This document shows, piece after piece, positions 41,925 to 50,742 of a DNA stretch of 64,000 bases; position 1 is the first letter of the stretch; every line of letters starts with the position of its first letter. This DNA is from Streptomyces rubradiris (GTDB taxonomy: Bacteria > Actinomycetota > Actinomycetes > Streptomycetales > Streptomycetaceae): assembly GCF_016860525.1 (NCBI RefSeq), contig NZ_BNEA01000001.1, forward strand, positions 1,257,501-1,321,500. Direction: 5' to 3'. The notes under the pieces were generated by a model. It made no database searches and was not told where the DNA came from. It was given only the letters and a program-made list of their open reading frames with translations. Both the position numbers and the translations under genes were made by a program.

Positions 41925-44714
41925 TCAGCGGTGCGAGGTGAACTCCACGACCTGCTGGTAGGTCGGCCGGTTCTGCCAGCCGATGCGGCCGTGCTTGATG
42001 CCGCCCAGGGCGCGCTGGGCGATGGAGTCGGCGCACCACTGGTCGCCCGCCGCGCACTGGTCGTCGCCGGGGTAGACCTGGGCGGCGGTCAGTGCGGCCG
42101 CCTGCTTCAGGGTGCCGAGCAGTTGGTCCCGGCAGGCGGTGAGGCTGCCGTCACCGCAGTACGTGCGCGCCAGCGGGCCCTGTACGGGCTCTTTGAGCAC
42201 CGCCCGGATGTCCTTGTCGACGTAGGACCACCAGCCGTACTGGAAGGCGCTGCCGGCGTGTGAGCCGGTCGGGCCGTGTCCGGCGGACGGGGCCTCGTCG
42301 ACGGGCAGGTTGCGGGTGAGGGCGGTGTACAGGCCGGTGCCGAGGCCGGGTTCGAACTCGGCCTTGACCAGCAGCGGCCACCAGGCGTCCAGGATGCGGA
42401 TCGCGTCCGCGTCGGCGTAGGTCCTGGAGCCGGCGGAGGTCTCGGTGCGTTTGGCGCCCGCGGTCACCCACGCCTGGAGCTTGGCCACCGCCGCGGCGGC
42501 CGTGGGGTCGGTCACCGGCTGGGAGGTGACGACCTTGAGCAGCCTGGGCAGCACGTCCTCGGCGCGCAGGTCGGCGAGGCCCGCGTCGGCCATGGCCCGG
42601 GTCAGCTTCGCCCGGGTCACCCCGCCGGCCGCGACGAGCTTCTTCACCCGGTCGTCGAGCAGGTTGCCGCGGTGCACCGGGCCCTCGCCCCAGGGTGCGG
42701 CGGCGTAGTCCTTCGCCTGCTTGTTGTTCCAGGAGATGTAGTAGTCCTGGTCGACGGAGTTCGGGTGGGCGGCGGCCGGGGTGTAGTCGGCGGTGTTCCC
42801 GGCCGGGTCCCAGCCCCGCCACTCGTAGGCGGGGGCCGCCCACACCGGGAAGTCGGCGTCGACCCCGTCCGCCCGGACCGGGTTGTCGCCGCTGTTGTAG
42901 TACGCGGTGTGCTGGGAGTCGGCGTAGAACCAGTTGAAGGTGAAGTTGATGTGCCGGGCCGCGTTCTGGAAGTCCTGCGGGCCCTTGACGTAGTCGGGGT
43001 CGTTCAGCATCTGGAAGCCGATGATGGAGTCGGCCTCGTGCAGGTAGGAGGAGCGCAGGGTGGTGTAGGCGACCTTCTTGCCGCCGACGGTCGCCCGGTA
43101 GGCCACCGGTCCGTACTTGGTGCGCCAGACGCGCATGGTGTACGACCCCGCGGCGGTGCCGTCGGCCACGGTCGGCTTCCAGGCGTTCCTCTGCTCGATC
43201 TTCTCCATGGCGGTGCAGGTGCCGTGGAAGAGGTAGTGGTAGTCGTCCTGGCACAGTTCGACCGCGTAGGTGTCGATGATGTCCTGGCCGGAGGTGGTGG
43301 CGCTCCACGCGTAGTCCTGGCCGCGGCCGAGCTCGACGTACATGCTCAGGCCGGCGAAGGAGGCGCCGCGGGCGCTGATGCCGGGGCCCTGGATCTCCTG
43401 GAGCAGCAGCAGTTGCGGGGCGAAGTAGCCGGTCTGCGGCCCGAAGACGGCGATCGGGTGGCCGCTCGCGGTGTGCTTGCCGCTCACCACGAGGGCGTTG
43501 GACATGCCGCGTCGAGCTGAGCCGAGCGCGGTCCCGGCCGCGCCGGCCGAGGTCTTCGCGGCGTCCGCGGTGGCGGCGCTGCCGGTGCGGTCGTACACGA
43601 GGGGTTCGGGGGTCACCGAGCCGGCGTCGGGCAGGGCCGCGCCCTGGGGGTCGGCCGGCTTGGCGCCGTAGGGGAAGCTCTCGCCGTCGTGCACGGTGAG
43701 GACGGCCTCGGGGTCGTTGCGCTGGCGGAAGGACTCCCAGACCTTCGTGCCCTCCGCCACGCCGTACCTGTCCTGGGCGGCCAGCAGGGACAGCGCGTTG
43801 TCGACCTCTCCGCCGCCGCCGGAGCCGAACAGGGAGCCGATGACGGAGGCCAGCGCCACCAGGTCGGTGACCTTGAAGTGTTCTATGGTGCCGGCGTTGG
43901 TGATCGAGTCCTTGTGGCCGGTGAGGACGTACTCGCCGGGGAAGTAACGGCCCTTGTCGGAGGCGTCGATGTAGGCGTTGATGCCGTCCAGGTATGCCTT
44001 GACGTCGGCGAGGGCCTGCTGGCCGCGGGCGCCGTTGTGCGCCACCGCGTTGTCGATCTGCGCCTGGAGGTCGGCCTCGGTGTAGGGGGCGTTGCGGTAG
44101 AACTGCTGCTCCAGGCCCTGGTTGGCGGGTGCGCCGCCGGCGAAGCCGGTGAGCTGTCCGCGTCCGACGTGCCGGAAGACGTCCATCAGCCAGAGCCGGT
44201 CCTGGGCCGCCGCGTATCCGGCGCCGAACTCGGTGCCGTAGCGGGTGGTGCCCGTGATGTGCGGCACGCCGGTCTTCTTGTCGCGGACGATGGTCACGTC
44301 CGTGCGGCCGGCCGGCTTCTCGGTGGAGGCGACCTGGTCGGCGGGGACGCCGAAGGAGGCGTCGTTGAAGAAGGTGTTGACGGTGGCGTCGGTCAGCGTC
44401 TTGTAGCCGGTGGCCAGGTCGGCGTACGGGCCGAGCTGGTCGTCGGCGTGCGCGGGCTGGGTGCCGAAGGCCTGGTTGAGCAGGATCTGCGCGAGGGTCG
44501 CGGTGCCGTTCTCACCGGGCGGCAGGATGTCCGAACAACGGCCGCCGCAGTGGTCGTTGGGGGCCGTCGCGTCGGTCGCCGCCACCGCGGTCCGTGTGAG
44601 GGGTGTGAGGAGACCGGCGACGAGGACGCATACGGACGCCGTCTTCAGGAACCCGGGGAGTCGGCGGAACGTTCTCAGACCGTCAGGGGCGATACGTGGG
44701 GTTCGCCGTGGCAT
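41925..44714 (-). CDS. penicillin acylase family (Ntn hydrolase) precursor
   Basis: A 929-residue secreted precursor of the penicillin G/acyl-homoserine-lactone acylase family. Signal peptide (about 20-50), alpha-chain with TDVTIVRDKKTGVPHITG and AQDRLWLMDVFRHVGRG, an inter-chain spacer near 390-404, then the beta-chain beginning at the N-terminal nucleophile Ser405 in GMSNALVVSGKHT. Autoproteolysis before Ser405 gives the active heterodimer; the beta-chain includes the oxyanion Asn region (INFTFNWFYAD). It hydrolyses N-acyl amides, such as AHLs, outside the cell. ATG with GGAG upstream. Confidence 0.9.
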   Translation of the reverse strand: MPRRTPRIAPDGLRTFRRLPGFLKTASVCVLVAGLLTPLTRTAVAATDATAPNDHCGGRCSDILPPGENGTATLAQILLNQAFGTQPAHADDQLGPYADLATGYKTLTDATVNTFFNDASFGVPADQVASTEKPAGRTDVTIVRDKKTGVPHITGTTRYGTEFGAGYAAAQDRLWLMDVFRHVGRGQLTGFAGGAPANQGLEQQFYRNAPYTEADLQAQIDNAVAHNGARGQQALADVKAYLDGINAYIDASDKGRYFPGEYVLTGHKDSITNAGTIEHFKVTDLVALASVIGSLFGSGGGGEVDNALSLLAAQDRYGVAEGTKVWESFRQRNDPEAVLTVHDGESFPYGAKPADPQGAALPDAGSVTPEPLVYDRTGSAATADAAKTSAGAAGTALGSARRGMSNALVVSGKHTASGHPIAVFGPQTGYFAPQLLLLQEIQGPGISARGASFAGLSMYVELGRGQDYAWSATTSGQDIIDTYAVELCQDDYHYLFHGTCTAMEKIEQRNAWKPTVADGTAAGSYTMRVWRTKYGPVAYRATVGGKKVAYTTLRSSYLHEADSIIGFQMLNDPDYVKGPQDFQNAARHINFTFNWFYADSQHTAYYNSGDNPVRADGVDADFPVWAAPAYEWRGWDPAGNTADYTPAAAHPNSVDQDYYISWNNKQAKDYAAAPWGEGPVHRGNLLDDRVKKLVAAGGVTRAKLTRAMADAGLADLRAEDVLPRLLKVVTSQPVTDPTAAAAVAKLQAWVTAGAKRTETSAGSRTYADADAIRILDAWWPLLVKAEFEPGLGTGLYTALTRNLPVDEAPSAGHGPTGSHAGSAFQYGWWSYVDKDIRAVLKEPVQGPLARTYCGDGSLTACRDQLLGTLKQAAALTAAQVYPGDDQCAAGDQWCADSIAQRALGGIKHGRIGWQNRPTYQQVVEFTSHR

Positions 44715-44922
44715 GGCAGCTCCAAGCGACTGGGGTGGCCGAACGTTACCGCCGGTTATCCCCACGTTTAAAGGTGAACATGCGTCACTTTCTGGAGTCC
44801 GCGAGGAGAACCGGAGAAGAGATGGAGCCGAATCGCCTGTCGATACGTCTATTCGGCGACGTCCGTGCGACGACGCCGAAGTGACCGCAGCGCAGGTACA
44901 GGTGTGACGGAGGTGCAGGGCG
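44715..44922. other. divergent promoter region
   Basis: A 200-bp gap between the acylase gene and the zinc-ribbon gene. A 62-codon open frame with ATG (44780) is present but has no good RBS and no family; treated as non-coding. No palindrome stands out. Confidence 0.4.
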
Positions 44923-45525
44923 ATGGCCGGTTTCCGGAGTCTGGCGAGACAGGTACGCGACCCGGATTGCGATCTGGCACTGCGGCGGTACTCGCTGCGC
45001 AAGTGCCTTGAGAAGTTCGCCCCTTACGGGCATCGGGCGACCTGGGACCATCTGTGCTCCCGGGCGGGGTTCGGCCCCGAGGACCGCTCGCCCGATCCGG
45101 CGCGGCTGGTGGCCGCGCTGGAGGAGCTGGAGGAGGCTCGTGACGTCTGGCTCGCCTACGAGACGGACTTCACCGAGCGGCGCAAGCGGGAGAAGCACGA
45201 CGGGCTGCGCCGGCCGGGCAGCGTGGACGACTGGCACCGGCTGACCTGGGGCGGGTTCGGGGTCGCCTGGTGCGACGATCCCCGGGTGCACCCCCGGGCG
45301 CCGCTGGCGGAGGTGCTGCGCCGGCTGATCGCCGCACTGGAACGGGAGCCGGGCACGTCGTGCCCGGTGTGCGGCGAGGAGCACCTGGTCTGGAAGTACG
45401 GCCTGGACCACGAGCCGTCGTCCGGCCCGGTCTGCACGGGCTGCGGCATCCTGGTCCCGCGTCCCGTGCTCAGCCCGCCGGCCCTCCGGCACGCGGGCCG
45501 GGGCCGCCAGCTGACACCGGTCTGA
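44923..45525 (+). CDS. conserved protein with C-terminal zinc ribbon
   Basis: A 200-residue cytoplasmic protein. The N-terminus is helical and rich in Arg/Leu (RRYSLRKCLEKFAPYGH), with DDWHRLTWGGFGVAWCDDP in the middle. The end has CPVCG (near 147) and CTGCG (near 171), a four-Cys zinc ribbon. No enzyme motif. I know such proteins only as conserved actinobacterial hypotheticals. ATG after GGAGGTGCAG. Confidence 0.75.
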   Translation: MAGFRSLARQVRDPDCDLALRRYSLRKCLEKFAPYGHRATWDHLCSRAGFGPEDRSPDPARLVAALEELEEARDVWLAYETDFTERRKREKHDGLRRPGSVDDWHRLTWGGFGVAWCDDPRVHPRAPLAEVLRRLIAALEREPGTSCPVCGEEHLVWKYGLDHEPSSGPVCTGCGILVPRPVLSPPALRHAGRGRQLTPV

Positions 45526-45635
45526 CCACCGGTCGCGGCGAAGTGCGGGGGTGCGCAGGGGGTGCCGCACCCCTCCGACGGGAGGCCCACCGGGAGGCGG
45601 GTGGCGCCGTCAGCGGCCGCGGGCACCATCAGGAC

Positions 45636-46388
45636 ATGGTGCAGGCGTGTCTCAACGGAAGCCGCTCCGCCGTGGACGACGCGGGCGTCCCGATGTCCCC
45701 GCGGGATCTGGCCCGTTCCGCCGCCGAGGCGGTGGCGGCCGGCGCCACCTCGGTGCATGTCCACCCCCGGACACCGTGCGGGCGCGAGAGTCTCTCCCCC
45801 CGCGTGGTCGGCCCGGCGCTGGAGGCGATACGGGCGCGGGTGCCGGTACCGGTCGGCGTGACCACCGGTGCCCGGGCGGAGCCCGACCCGGCGGCCCGGC
45901 TCGACCGGGTGCGCTCCTGGACGGTGCTGCCCGACTTCGCCTCGGTCAACTGGCACGAGGCAGGCGCCGAGGAGGTCGCGGCGGAACTGCTGGCCCGGGG
46001 CGTGGGCATGGAGGCGGGCATCCGGTCCGGCACCCGGGGAGCGGAGCGATTCGCCGCCTCGCCGCTCGGGCCGGGGGTGCTCAGAATCCTGGCCGAGGTG
46101 ACCGACCCGGACCCGGCGACGGCCGGGGCGTCGGCACGGTCGCTCCTGGCGCAGCTGGGGACGGCGCACGGCCGCCCGGTGCTGCTGCACGGCGAGGAGG
46201 GCGGCACCTGGCCGGTGCTCCGGCTGGCGGTCCGGCTGGGTCTGGCCATCCGGGTCGGCCTGGAGGACACCCTGCTGCTGCCGGACGGCCGACGGGCCGG
46301 GTCGAACGCCCGGCTGGTGGCGGAGGCGGTGGCCGAGCGGGCCCGGTTCCCGTACCGGGCCGGACGCACCGGCGGAGGACGACGGTAG
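45636..46388 (+). CDS. BKACE-type beta-keto acid cleavage enzyme
   Basis: A 250-residue TIM-barrel protein of the beta-keto acid cleavage (3-keto-5-aminohexanoate cleavage, Kce) family: N-terminal ACLNGSRSAVDD, SVHVHPRTPCGRESL with zinc His ligands, then PVGVTTGARAEP and LLHGEEGGTWPVL. These Zn enzymes condense a beta-keto acid with acetyl-CoA. It is shorter than the usual 270-310 residues, probably because of loop losses. Substrate unknown. ATG at MVQACLNG; no strong RBS. Confidence 0.8.
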   Translation: MVQACLNGSRSAVDDAGVPMSPRDLARSAAEAVAAGATSVHVHPRTPCGRESLSPRVVGPALEAIRARVPVPVGVTTGARAEPDPAARLDRVRSWTVLPDFASVNWHEAGAEEVAAELLARGVGMEAGIRSGTRGAERFAASPLGPGVLRILAEVTDPDPATAGASARSLLAQLGTAHGRPVLLHGEEGGTWPVLRLAVRLGLAIRVGLEDTLLLPDGRRAGSNARLVAEAVAERARFPYRAGRTGGGRR

Positions 46389-46394
46389 CGGCGC

Positions 46395-46853
46395 TCAGCG
46401 GCGCTCCGCCATGAGCCGGGACCCCGTCAGGCGCTCGCCGAACACGTCGCCCGGGTTGGACAGGGCGCAGGTCTTCATGGACAGGCAGCCGCACCCGATG
46501 CAGTCGGTGAGCTGGTCGCGCAGCCGGTTCAACTGCTGGATGCGCTCCTCCAGTTCCGAGCGCCACTTCTCCGACAGCCGGGCCCAGTCCTCCCTGGTCG
46601 GCGTGCGCCCCTCCGGCAGTTCGGCCAGGGCCTCGCGGATCGTGGCGAGGGGGATGCCGACCCGCTGGGCCGCGCGGATGAAGGCGACCCGGCGCAGGGT
46701 GTCGCGGCTGTACCGGCGCTGGTTGCCGGAGGTGCGCCGGCTGGAGATCAGGCCTTTGGACTCGTAGAAGTGCAGGGCGGACACCGCCGCTCCGCTGCGC
46801 GCGGACAACTGGCCGACGGTCAGCTCGTGGATCTTCTCGGGAATCTGGGGCAC
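46395..46853 (-). CDS. soxR: redox-sensitive regulator SoxR
   Basis: A 152-residue MerR-family [2Fe-2S] activator. N-terminal winged helix ([20 protein letters not shown], about 13-32), coiled dimer helix, and the cluster motif C118-IG-C121-G-C123-LSMKT-C129 (C-x2-C-x-C-x5-C). In Streptomyces it responds to redox-active antibiotics and induces export and reductase genes rather than soxS. The start is GTG, and an inverted repeat CCTCT-N10-AGAGG overlaps it, possibly an autoregulatory site. Matches recalled S. coelicolor SCO1697. Confidence 0.95.
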   Translation of the reverse strand: MPQIPEKIHELTVGQLSARSGAAVSALHFYESKGLISSRRTSGNQRRYSRDTLRRVAFIRAAQRVGIPLATIREALAELPEGRTPTREDWARLSEKWRSELEERIQQLNRLRDQLTDCIGCGCLSMKTCALSNPGDVFGERLTGSRLMAERR

Positions 46854-46927
46854 CTCTCAGAGATTACAGAGGCCCCCGACTTCACCGGCCCCGCGTTCCG
46901 TTGACATCGCTCCGCCACCCGACCATG

Positions 46928-46943
46928 CTAAGCAGTTGCTTAG
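46928..46943. promoter_or_regulatory. perfect 16-bp palindrome before maoC-type gene
   Basis: CTAAGCA-GT-TGCTTAG has 7-bp perfect arms and sits 25 bases before the MaoC start, in the divergent gap with soxR. The promoter of the nearby TetR gene carries a relaxed copy (AGCGGGCGCTTAG), with 10 of 13 bases matching. This is the expected site of that TetR. Confidence 0.7.
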
Positions 46944-46967
46944 AGATGCGAGCGAGAGGCCGGGAAC

Positions 46968-47429
46968 ATGGCAGAACCGAGGACCTTCACCTCCCCCGAC
47001 GAGCTGAGGGCAGCCGTGGGCGAGCAGCTGGGGTACACCGACTGGCTGGAGGTCGACCAGAAGCGGATCGACCTGTTCGCCGAGGCGACCGGCGACCACC
47101 AGTGGATCCACGTGGACCCCGAGAAGGCCGCCGCCGGGCCGTTCAAGACCACCATCGCGCACGGCTATCTCACCCTGTCGCTGCTGCCCCTCATCGGGCC
47201 GCAGCTCATCCGGGTGGAGGGCGTGAAGATGGGCGTCAACTACGGGACGAACAAGGTCCGCTTCCCCTCCCCCGTCCCCGTCGGCTCCCGGCTGCGCGCC
47301 ACCGCGACGATCACCGGCGTCGAGGACGTCACCGGCGGTGTGCAGGTGACGGTCGCCTTCACCGTGGAACGCGAGGGCGGCGACAAGCCGGTGTGCGTGG
47401 CGGAGTCGGTGTCGCGGTACTACCTGTAG
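46968..47429 (+). CDS. MaoC-like (R)-enoyl-CoA hydratase
   Basis: A 153-residue hot-dog-fold dehydratase of the MaoC family. The signature FAEATGDHQWIHVDPEKA (Asp and His of the active site) is at about 44-61, followed by TTIAHGYLTLSLLPL. It adds water to enoyl-CoA for fatty acid or polyhydroxyalkanoate metabolism. Controlled by the palindrome upstream and convergent with the TetR gene. Confidence 0.92.
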   Translation: MAEPRTFTSPDELRAAVGEQLGYTDWLEVDQKRIDLFAEATGDHQWIHVDPEKAAAGPFKTTIAHGYLTLSLLPLIGPQLIRVEGVKMGVNYGTNKVRFPSPVPVGSRLRATATITGVEDVTGGVQVTVAFTVEREGGDKPVCVAESVSRYYL

Positions 47430-47472
47430 GCCCGCGGTACCCGCGACCCGCGTACCGCCCGCGCCCCGGGCC

Positions 47473-48096
47473 TCAGCGGGCCCCGACCATCCGCAGGACG
47501 AGGTCGGCGTAGAGCGCGCCGACCTCCTCGGGGGTGCGCGGGCCGTCCACGTTGAACCAGCGGGCCACGTCGATGCACAGCGACAGCACGGCGAGCGTGG
47601 TGCCCCGCACGTCCAGGACGTCGAACTCGCCGGCGGCCACGCCGTCCTCGATGATCCGGCGCACCTCGGCGTCCACCTGGCGGCGCAGCGCGACGATCTC
47701 CGCGCGGGCGTCGGGGCCGAGGGCGTCCAGCTCGTACTGCACGACCCGCGCGGTGGTGCGCCGGCCCGCGTGCCAGCGGACGAAGGAGCTGACCGCGTCG
47801 GCCAGCCGCTCCTTGGCACTGCCCTCGCGGCGGGCCGCGGTGCGCAGGATGCCGAGGGCCTTGTCGTGGCCGATCCGGCTGATCCGGTGGAGCAGCTCTT
47901 CCTTCGTCTTGTAGTGGATGTACAGCGCGGCCGGGCTCATGCCGGCGCGGCCCGCGATGTCCCGGGTCGTCGTGGCGTGGTAGCCGCGCTCGGCGAAGGC
48001 CTCCACGGCGGCGACGAGCAGCCGCCGGGCCGCGTCCGGGGTGACCTCTTCCCACGGCTCCACTTCGCCGCCGGTCGTCTCCTCCGCCGTACTCAT
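47473..48096 (-). CDS. TetR regulator next to MaoC
   Basis: A 207-residue TetR protein. HTH near 25-72 (FAERGYHATTTRDIAGRA, GMSPAALYIHYKTKEELLH). The C-terminal domain has a typical acyl-ligand-binding helical form. The gene lies opposite maoC; both promoters contain the CTAAGCA-type palindrome, so it likely controls maoC and itself in response to acyl-CoA or a similar lipid cue. RBS GAGGGG precedes ATG. Confidence 0.88.
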   Translation of the reverse strand: MSTAEETTGGEVEPWEEVTPDAARRLLVAAVEAFAERGYHATTTRDIAGRAGMSPAALYIHYKTKEELLHRISRIGHDKALGILRTAARREGSAKERLADAVSSFVRWHAGRRTTARVVQYELDALGPDARAEIVALRRQVDAEVRRIIEDGVAAGEFDVLDVRGTTLAVLSLCIDVARWFNVDGPRTPEEVGALYADLVLRMVGAR

Positions 48097-48147
48097 CGCT
48101 CGCTCGCCCCTCTCGGTGACAGGAGCACCACCATACCGCCGACGGTG

Positions 48148-48160
48148 AGCGGGCGCTTAG
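48148..48160. promoter_or_regulatory. relaxed operator copy at the TetR promoter
   Basis: AGCGGGCGCTTAG aligns with the perfect palindrome at the MaoC promoter, 10 of 13 bases matching. It is about 50 bases before the TetR start. This supports autoregulation. Confidence 0.5.
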
Positions 48161-48169
48161 CGTGGCCGT

Positions 48170-48457
48170 TCAGACCTTGTCGAAGGGGTCGTGCTCGGCG
48201 AGCAGCTTCTCCAGCCGGGCCTGGTCGACCCGGCTGACCAGCTGCCCGGCCTCCTGCCGGTCGCGGATCACCTTGGCGAGGGTGAAAGCGGAGGTGACGA
48301 GGTACAGCACGGCGATCGCCAGGAACCCGCGGACCCAGGCGCTGGCCTCCAGCCGGAGGATGCCGATGCCGGTGGCCGCCATGGCGACCGCGAACGATGC
48401 CACCGCCTGGCCGTAGAAGGCTGCGGTGCTCTGCTGTCTGACCGGTGTGTCGCTCAT
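48170..48457 (-). CDS. YiaA/YiaB-type membrane protein
   Basis: A 95-residue inner membrane protein with two hydrophobic helices (about 15-40 and 44-63) and the YiaAB motif (GQAVASFAVAMAATGIG, VLYLVTSAFTLAKVIRDR), followed by a charged cytoplasmic tail. Family is of unknown function. It reads leftward toward the TetR gene, separated by 73 bp. Confidence 0.85.
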   Translation of the reverse strand: MSDTPVRQQSTAAFYGQAVASFAVAMAATGIGILRLEASAWVRGFLAIAVLYLVTSAFTLAKVIRDRQEAGQLVSRVDQARLEKLLAEHDPFDKV

Positions 48458-48516
48458 GGGCCCAGCTTCGGCGGACGCGGCCGCGGGGACATCCGCCGAA
48501 GTACTCAGGCGGGTAC

Positions 48517-49668
48517 TCAGAACGCCGAGACGCCGGTCAGGGCACGCCCGATGAGCAGCTTCTGGATCTGGCTGGTGCCCTCGTAGAGCGTCATCACGCG
48601 GGCGTCGCGCAGGAGCTTGCCGACCGGGTACTCGTCGATGTAGCCGTAGCCGCCGAAGACCTGGAGGGCGTTGTTCGCCGCGCGGACGGCGGCCTCGGAG
48701 GCGAACAGCTTGGCCTTGGAGGACTCCACGGCGAACGGCTCGCCGCGGTCGATCAGGTCGGCGACCCGCCAGGTCAGCAGCCGGGCCGCGTCGACGTCGA
48801 CGGCGATGTCGCTGAGCAGCTCCTGCACCAGCTGGTGGTGGGCGATGGGGGTGCCGAACTGCTCGCGCTCCCCCGCGTACGCCACGGCCGCGTCCAGTGC
48901 GGCCTGGGCTATCCCGACGCAGCCGGCGGCCACCGACATGCGGCCCTTGGCGAGCGCGGACATGGCGACGTTGAAGCCCTTGCCCTCCGCGCCGACCATG
49001 GCGGAGGCGGGCACCCGCACGTCCTGGAGGACCAGTTCGGCGGTGGCCTGGCCGCGCAGGCCGAGCTTGCCGTGGATGGTGCGGCGGGTCAGGCCGGGCG
49101 TGTCGGTGGGGATCAGGAAGGCGGACACGCCCTTGTGGCCGGGGGCGTCGGTGGAGCGGGCGAAGAGCAGGACGACGTCCGCCCAGGTGCCGTTCGTGAT
49201 GAACATCTTGCTGCCGTTGACCACGTACTCGTCGCCGTCGCGCACGGCGCGGGTGGTGAGGCTGCCGGCGTCGGAGCCGGTGCCGGGCTCGGTGAGGCCG
49301 AAGCAGCCGACGTACTCGCCCGCGGTGAGGCCGGGCAGCCAGCGCCGCTTCTGCTCCTCGCCGCCCCAGGCGGCGATGGTCTTGGCGACGAGCCCGAGGG
49401 AGACGGAGACGATGCCGCGCACGGAGGAGTCGCCGCGGCCCAGTTCCTCGGTGACCAGGCAGTACGCGAGATGGTCGCCGCCCGAGCCGCCGTACTCCTC
49501 GTCGATGGTCAGGCCCAGGAAGCCGATGTCGCCGAGCTTCTTGACGATGCCCCGGTCCACCTCCTCGGCGCGGTCCCAGGCGACCACGTGCGGGGCGATC
49601 TCGCGCTCCACGAAGTCCCGGGCGAGCTGCCGTACGGCCGCCTGCTCCTCGCTGAGCCCCAGGTTCAC
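48517..49668 (-). CDS. acyl-CoA dehydrogenase
   Basis: A 383-residue FAD acyl-CoA dehydrogenase of the short/branched-chain type. Motifs: YCLVTEELGRGDSSVRG, GLTEPGTGSDAG with FAD/substrate binding, SKMFITNGTWADV, and YGYIDEYPVGKLLRDARVM with LYEGTSQIQK containing the catalytic Glu. The GTG at VNLGLSEEQ (nine residues shorter than the longest frame) is preferred because GGGGTGA precedes it and homologues begin MNL. It diverges from a TetR gene and a shared operator lies between. Confidence 0.88.
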   Translation of the reverse strand: MNLGLSEEQAAVRQLARDFVEREIAPHVVAWDRAEEVDRGIVKKLGDIGFLGLTIDEEYGGSGGDHLAYCLVTEELGRGDSSVRGIVSVSLGLVAKTIAAWGGEEQKRRWLPGLTAGEYVGCFGLTEPGTGSDAGSLTTRAVRDGDEYVVNGSKMFITNGTWADVVLLFARSTDAPGHKGVSAFLIPTDTPGLTRRTIHGKLGLRGQATAELVLQDVRVPASAMVGAEGKGFNVAMSALAKGRMSVAAGCVGIAQAALDAAVAYAGEREQFGTPIAHHQLVQELLSDIAVDVDAARLLTWRVADLIDRGEPFAVESSKAKLFASEAAVRAANNALQVFGGYGYIDEYPVGKLLRDARVMTLYEGTSQIQKLLIGRALTGVSAF

Positions 49669-49729
49669 CACGAGATCACCCCACACCGAACGCATCCGTC
49701 GACGGCCCTTGAAAGCCGTACATTTAAAT

Positions 49730-49744
49730 TAGCACTGCTAGTTT
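49730..49744. promoter_or_regulatory. TetR operator shared with aldehyde dehydrogenase promoter
   Basis: TAGCACTGCTAGTTT contains the perfect palindrome TAGC-ACT-GCTA. The same 15 bases recur with 12 matches at the aldehyde dehydrogenase promoter (TAGCGGTGATAGTTT). It lies in the divergent gap before both the acyl-CoA dehydrogenase and the TetR gene. Confidence 0.65.
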
Positions 49745-49771
49745 CTGCCTCGCAGCCCTACTATGTGCGCC

Positions 49772-50407
49772 ATGGCCCGACCGCGCAAGCCCCTCCTCAG
49801 CCCCGACCGGATCGTCGAAACGGCCCGGGATCTCGTGGACCGGGAGGGCCTGGCGGCCGTCTCGACCCGGCGCCTGGCCGCCGAGCTGGGGGTGAGCGGG
49901 CCCTCGCTGTACAACCACTTCCGCACCAAGGACGAGATCCTGGAGGCCGTCGCGGACTCGGTGAGCGCGCAGGTCGACCTGTCGATGTTCGAGGACGGCC
50001 GGGACTGGCGGACCGCGCTGCACGACTGGGCCGTCTCCTACCGGGCCGCCCTGCGCGACCACCCGAACATCGTCCCGGTGCTCGCCCGGGGCCCCGGCCG
50101 CCGCCCGGCCGCGCTGCGGCTGGCCGACGCGGTCTACGGCGCGATGGTCGACGCGGGCTGGCCGCCGGCCCAGGCGACCTCCATCGGCGCGCTGATGCGG
50201 TACTTCATCATGGGCTCGGCACTCGGGTCGTTCGCCGGCGGCTTCGTGGACGACGCGAGCGCCTACGACCCGGCCGACTACCCCCACCTCGGGCAGGCCC
50301 ATCTGCTCGCCGAGCAGCAGGAGAAGATCGACGAGCGGGCCTTCGAGACGGGGCTCGGCGCGCTGCTGGACGGGCTGGCGCAGCAGTACGAGCGGGTACG
50401 GGTGTGA
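49772..50407 (+). CDS. TetR regulator of acyl-CoA/aldehyde dehydrogenase genes
   Basis: A 211-residue TetR protein beginning MARPRKPLLSPDRIVETARD; HTH at about 10-52 (GLAAVSTRRLAAELGVSGPS, LYNHFRTKDEILE). Contains a C-terminal TetR_C domain with MRYFIMGSALGSFAGGF. Divergent from the acyl-CoA dehydrogenase; the operator recurs 3.5 kb away before the aldehyde dehydrogenase-alcohol dehydrogenase pair, so a small regulon is probable. An ATG nine bases upstream is an alternative start. Confidence 0.87.
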   Translation: MARPRKPLLSPDRIVETARDLVDREGLAAVSTRRLAAELGVSGPSLYNHFRTKDEILEAVADSVSAQVDLSMFEDGRDWRTALHDWAVSYRAALRDHPNIVPVLARGPGRRPAALRLADAVYGAMVDAGWPPAQATSIGALMRYFIMGSALGSFAGGFVDDASAYDPADYPHLGQAHLLAEQQEKIDERAFETGLGALLDGLAQQYERVRV

Positions 50408-50450
50408 CGCTTCGGCGACCGCCGAAGTACCGGTGCCCCGTGCTGGGGAC

Positions 50451-50733
50451 ATGAGCACCGAGGACCCCCGGGCCGCCGGCCTCGCCGCGCCGGCCGGGCC
50501 GATCGCCGACCGGACGCGGGCCGCGGGCCTGCCGGCACTGCTGGACGGGCGGGCGTGGACGGCCGGTGAGCTGGCCCGGCACGCCGGGGTGGCCCCCTCC
50601 ACGCTGAGCGAGCACCTGGACCGGCTGGTGGCCGGCGGGCTGCTCGTCCAGGAGCGGCAGGGGCGGCACCGGTAGGTACTGCTGGCAGGCCATGTCCGAC
50701 CTGCTCGGCATCCCGTCCGGCGCGCTGCGGTGA
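50451..50733 (+). pseudogene. truncated ArsR-type winged-helix regulator
   Basis: A 74-codon frame with an ArsR-like winged helix (ARHAGVAPSTLSEHLDRLVA, GGLLVQERQGRHR) ends at a TAG just where ArsR proteins continue. In another frame the next bases encode YCWQAMSDLLGIPSGALR and a stop. This reads as a deleted and frameshifted remnant of a roughly 200-residue regulator with its central part gone. Confidence 0.6.
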
Positions 50734-50742
50734 GGGGCGGCG

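Noticed and set aside
44696..44884. 62-codon ORF in the acylase promoter gap
   Set aside because: No proper RBS and no family; the first part overlaps the start of the acylase gene.
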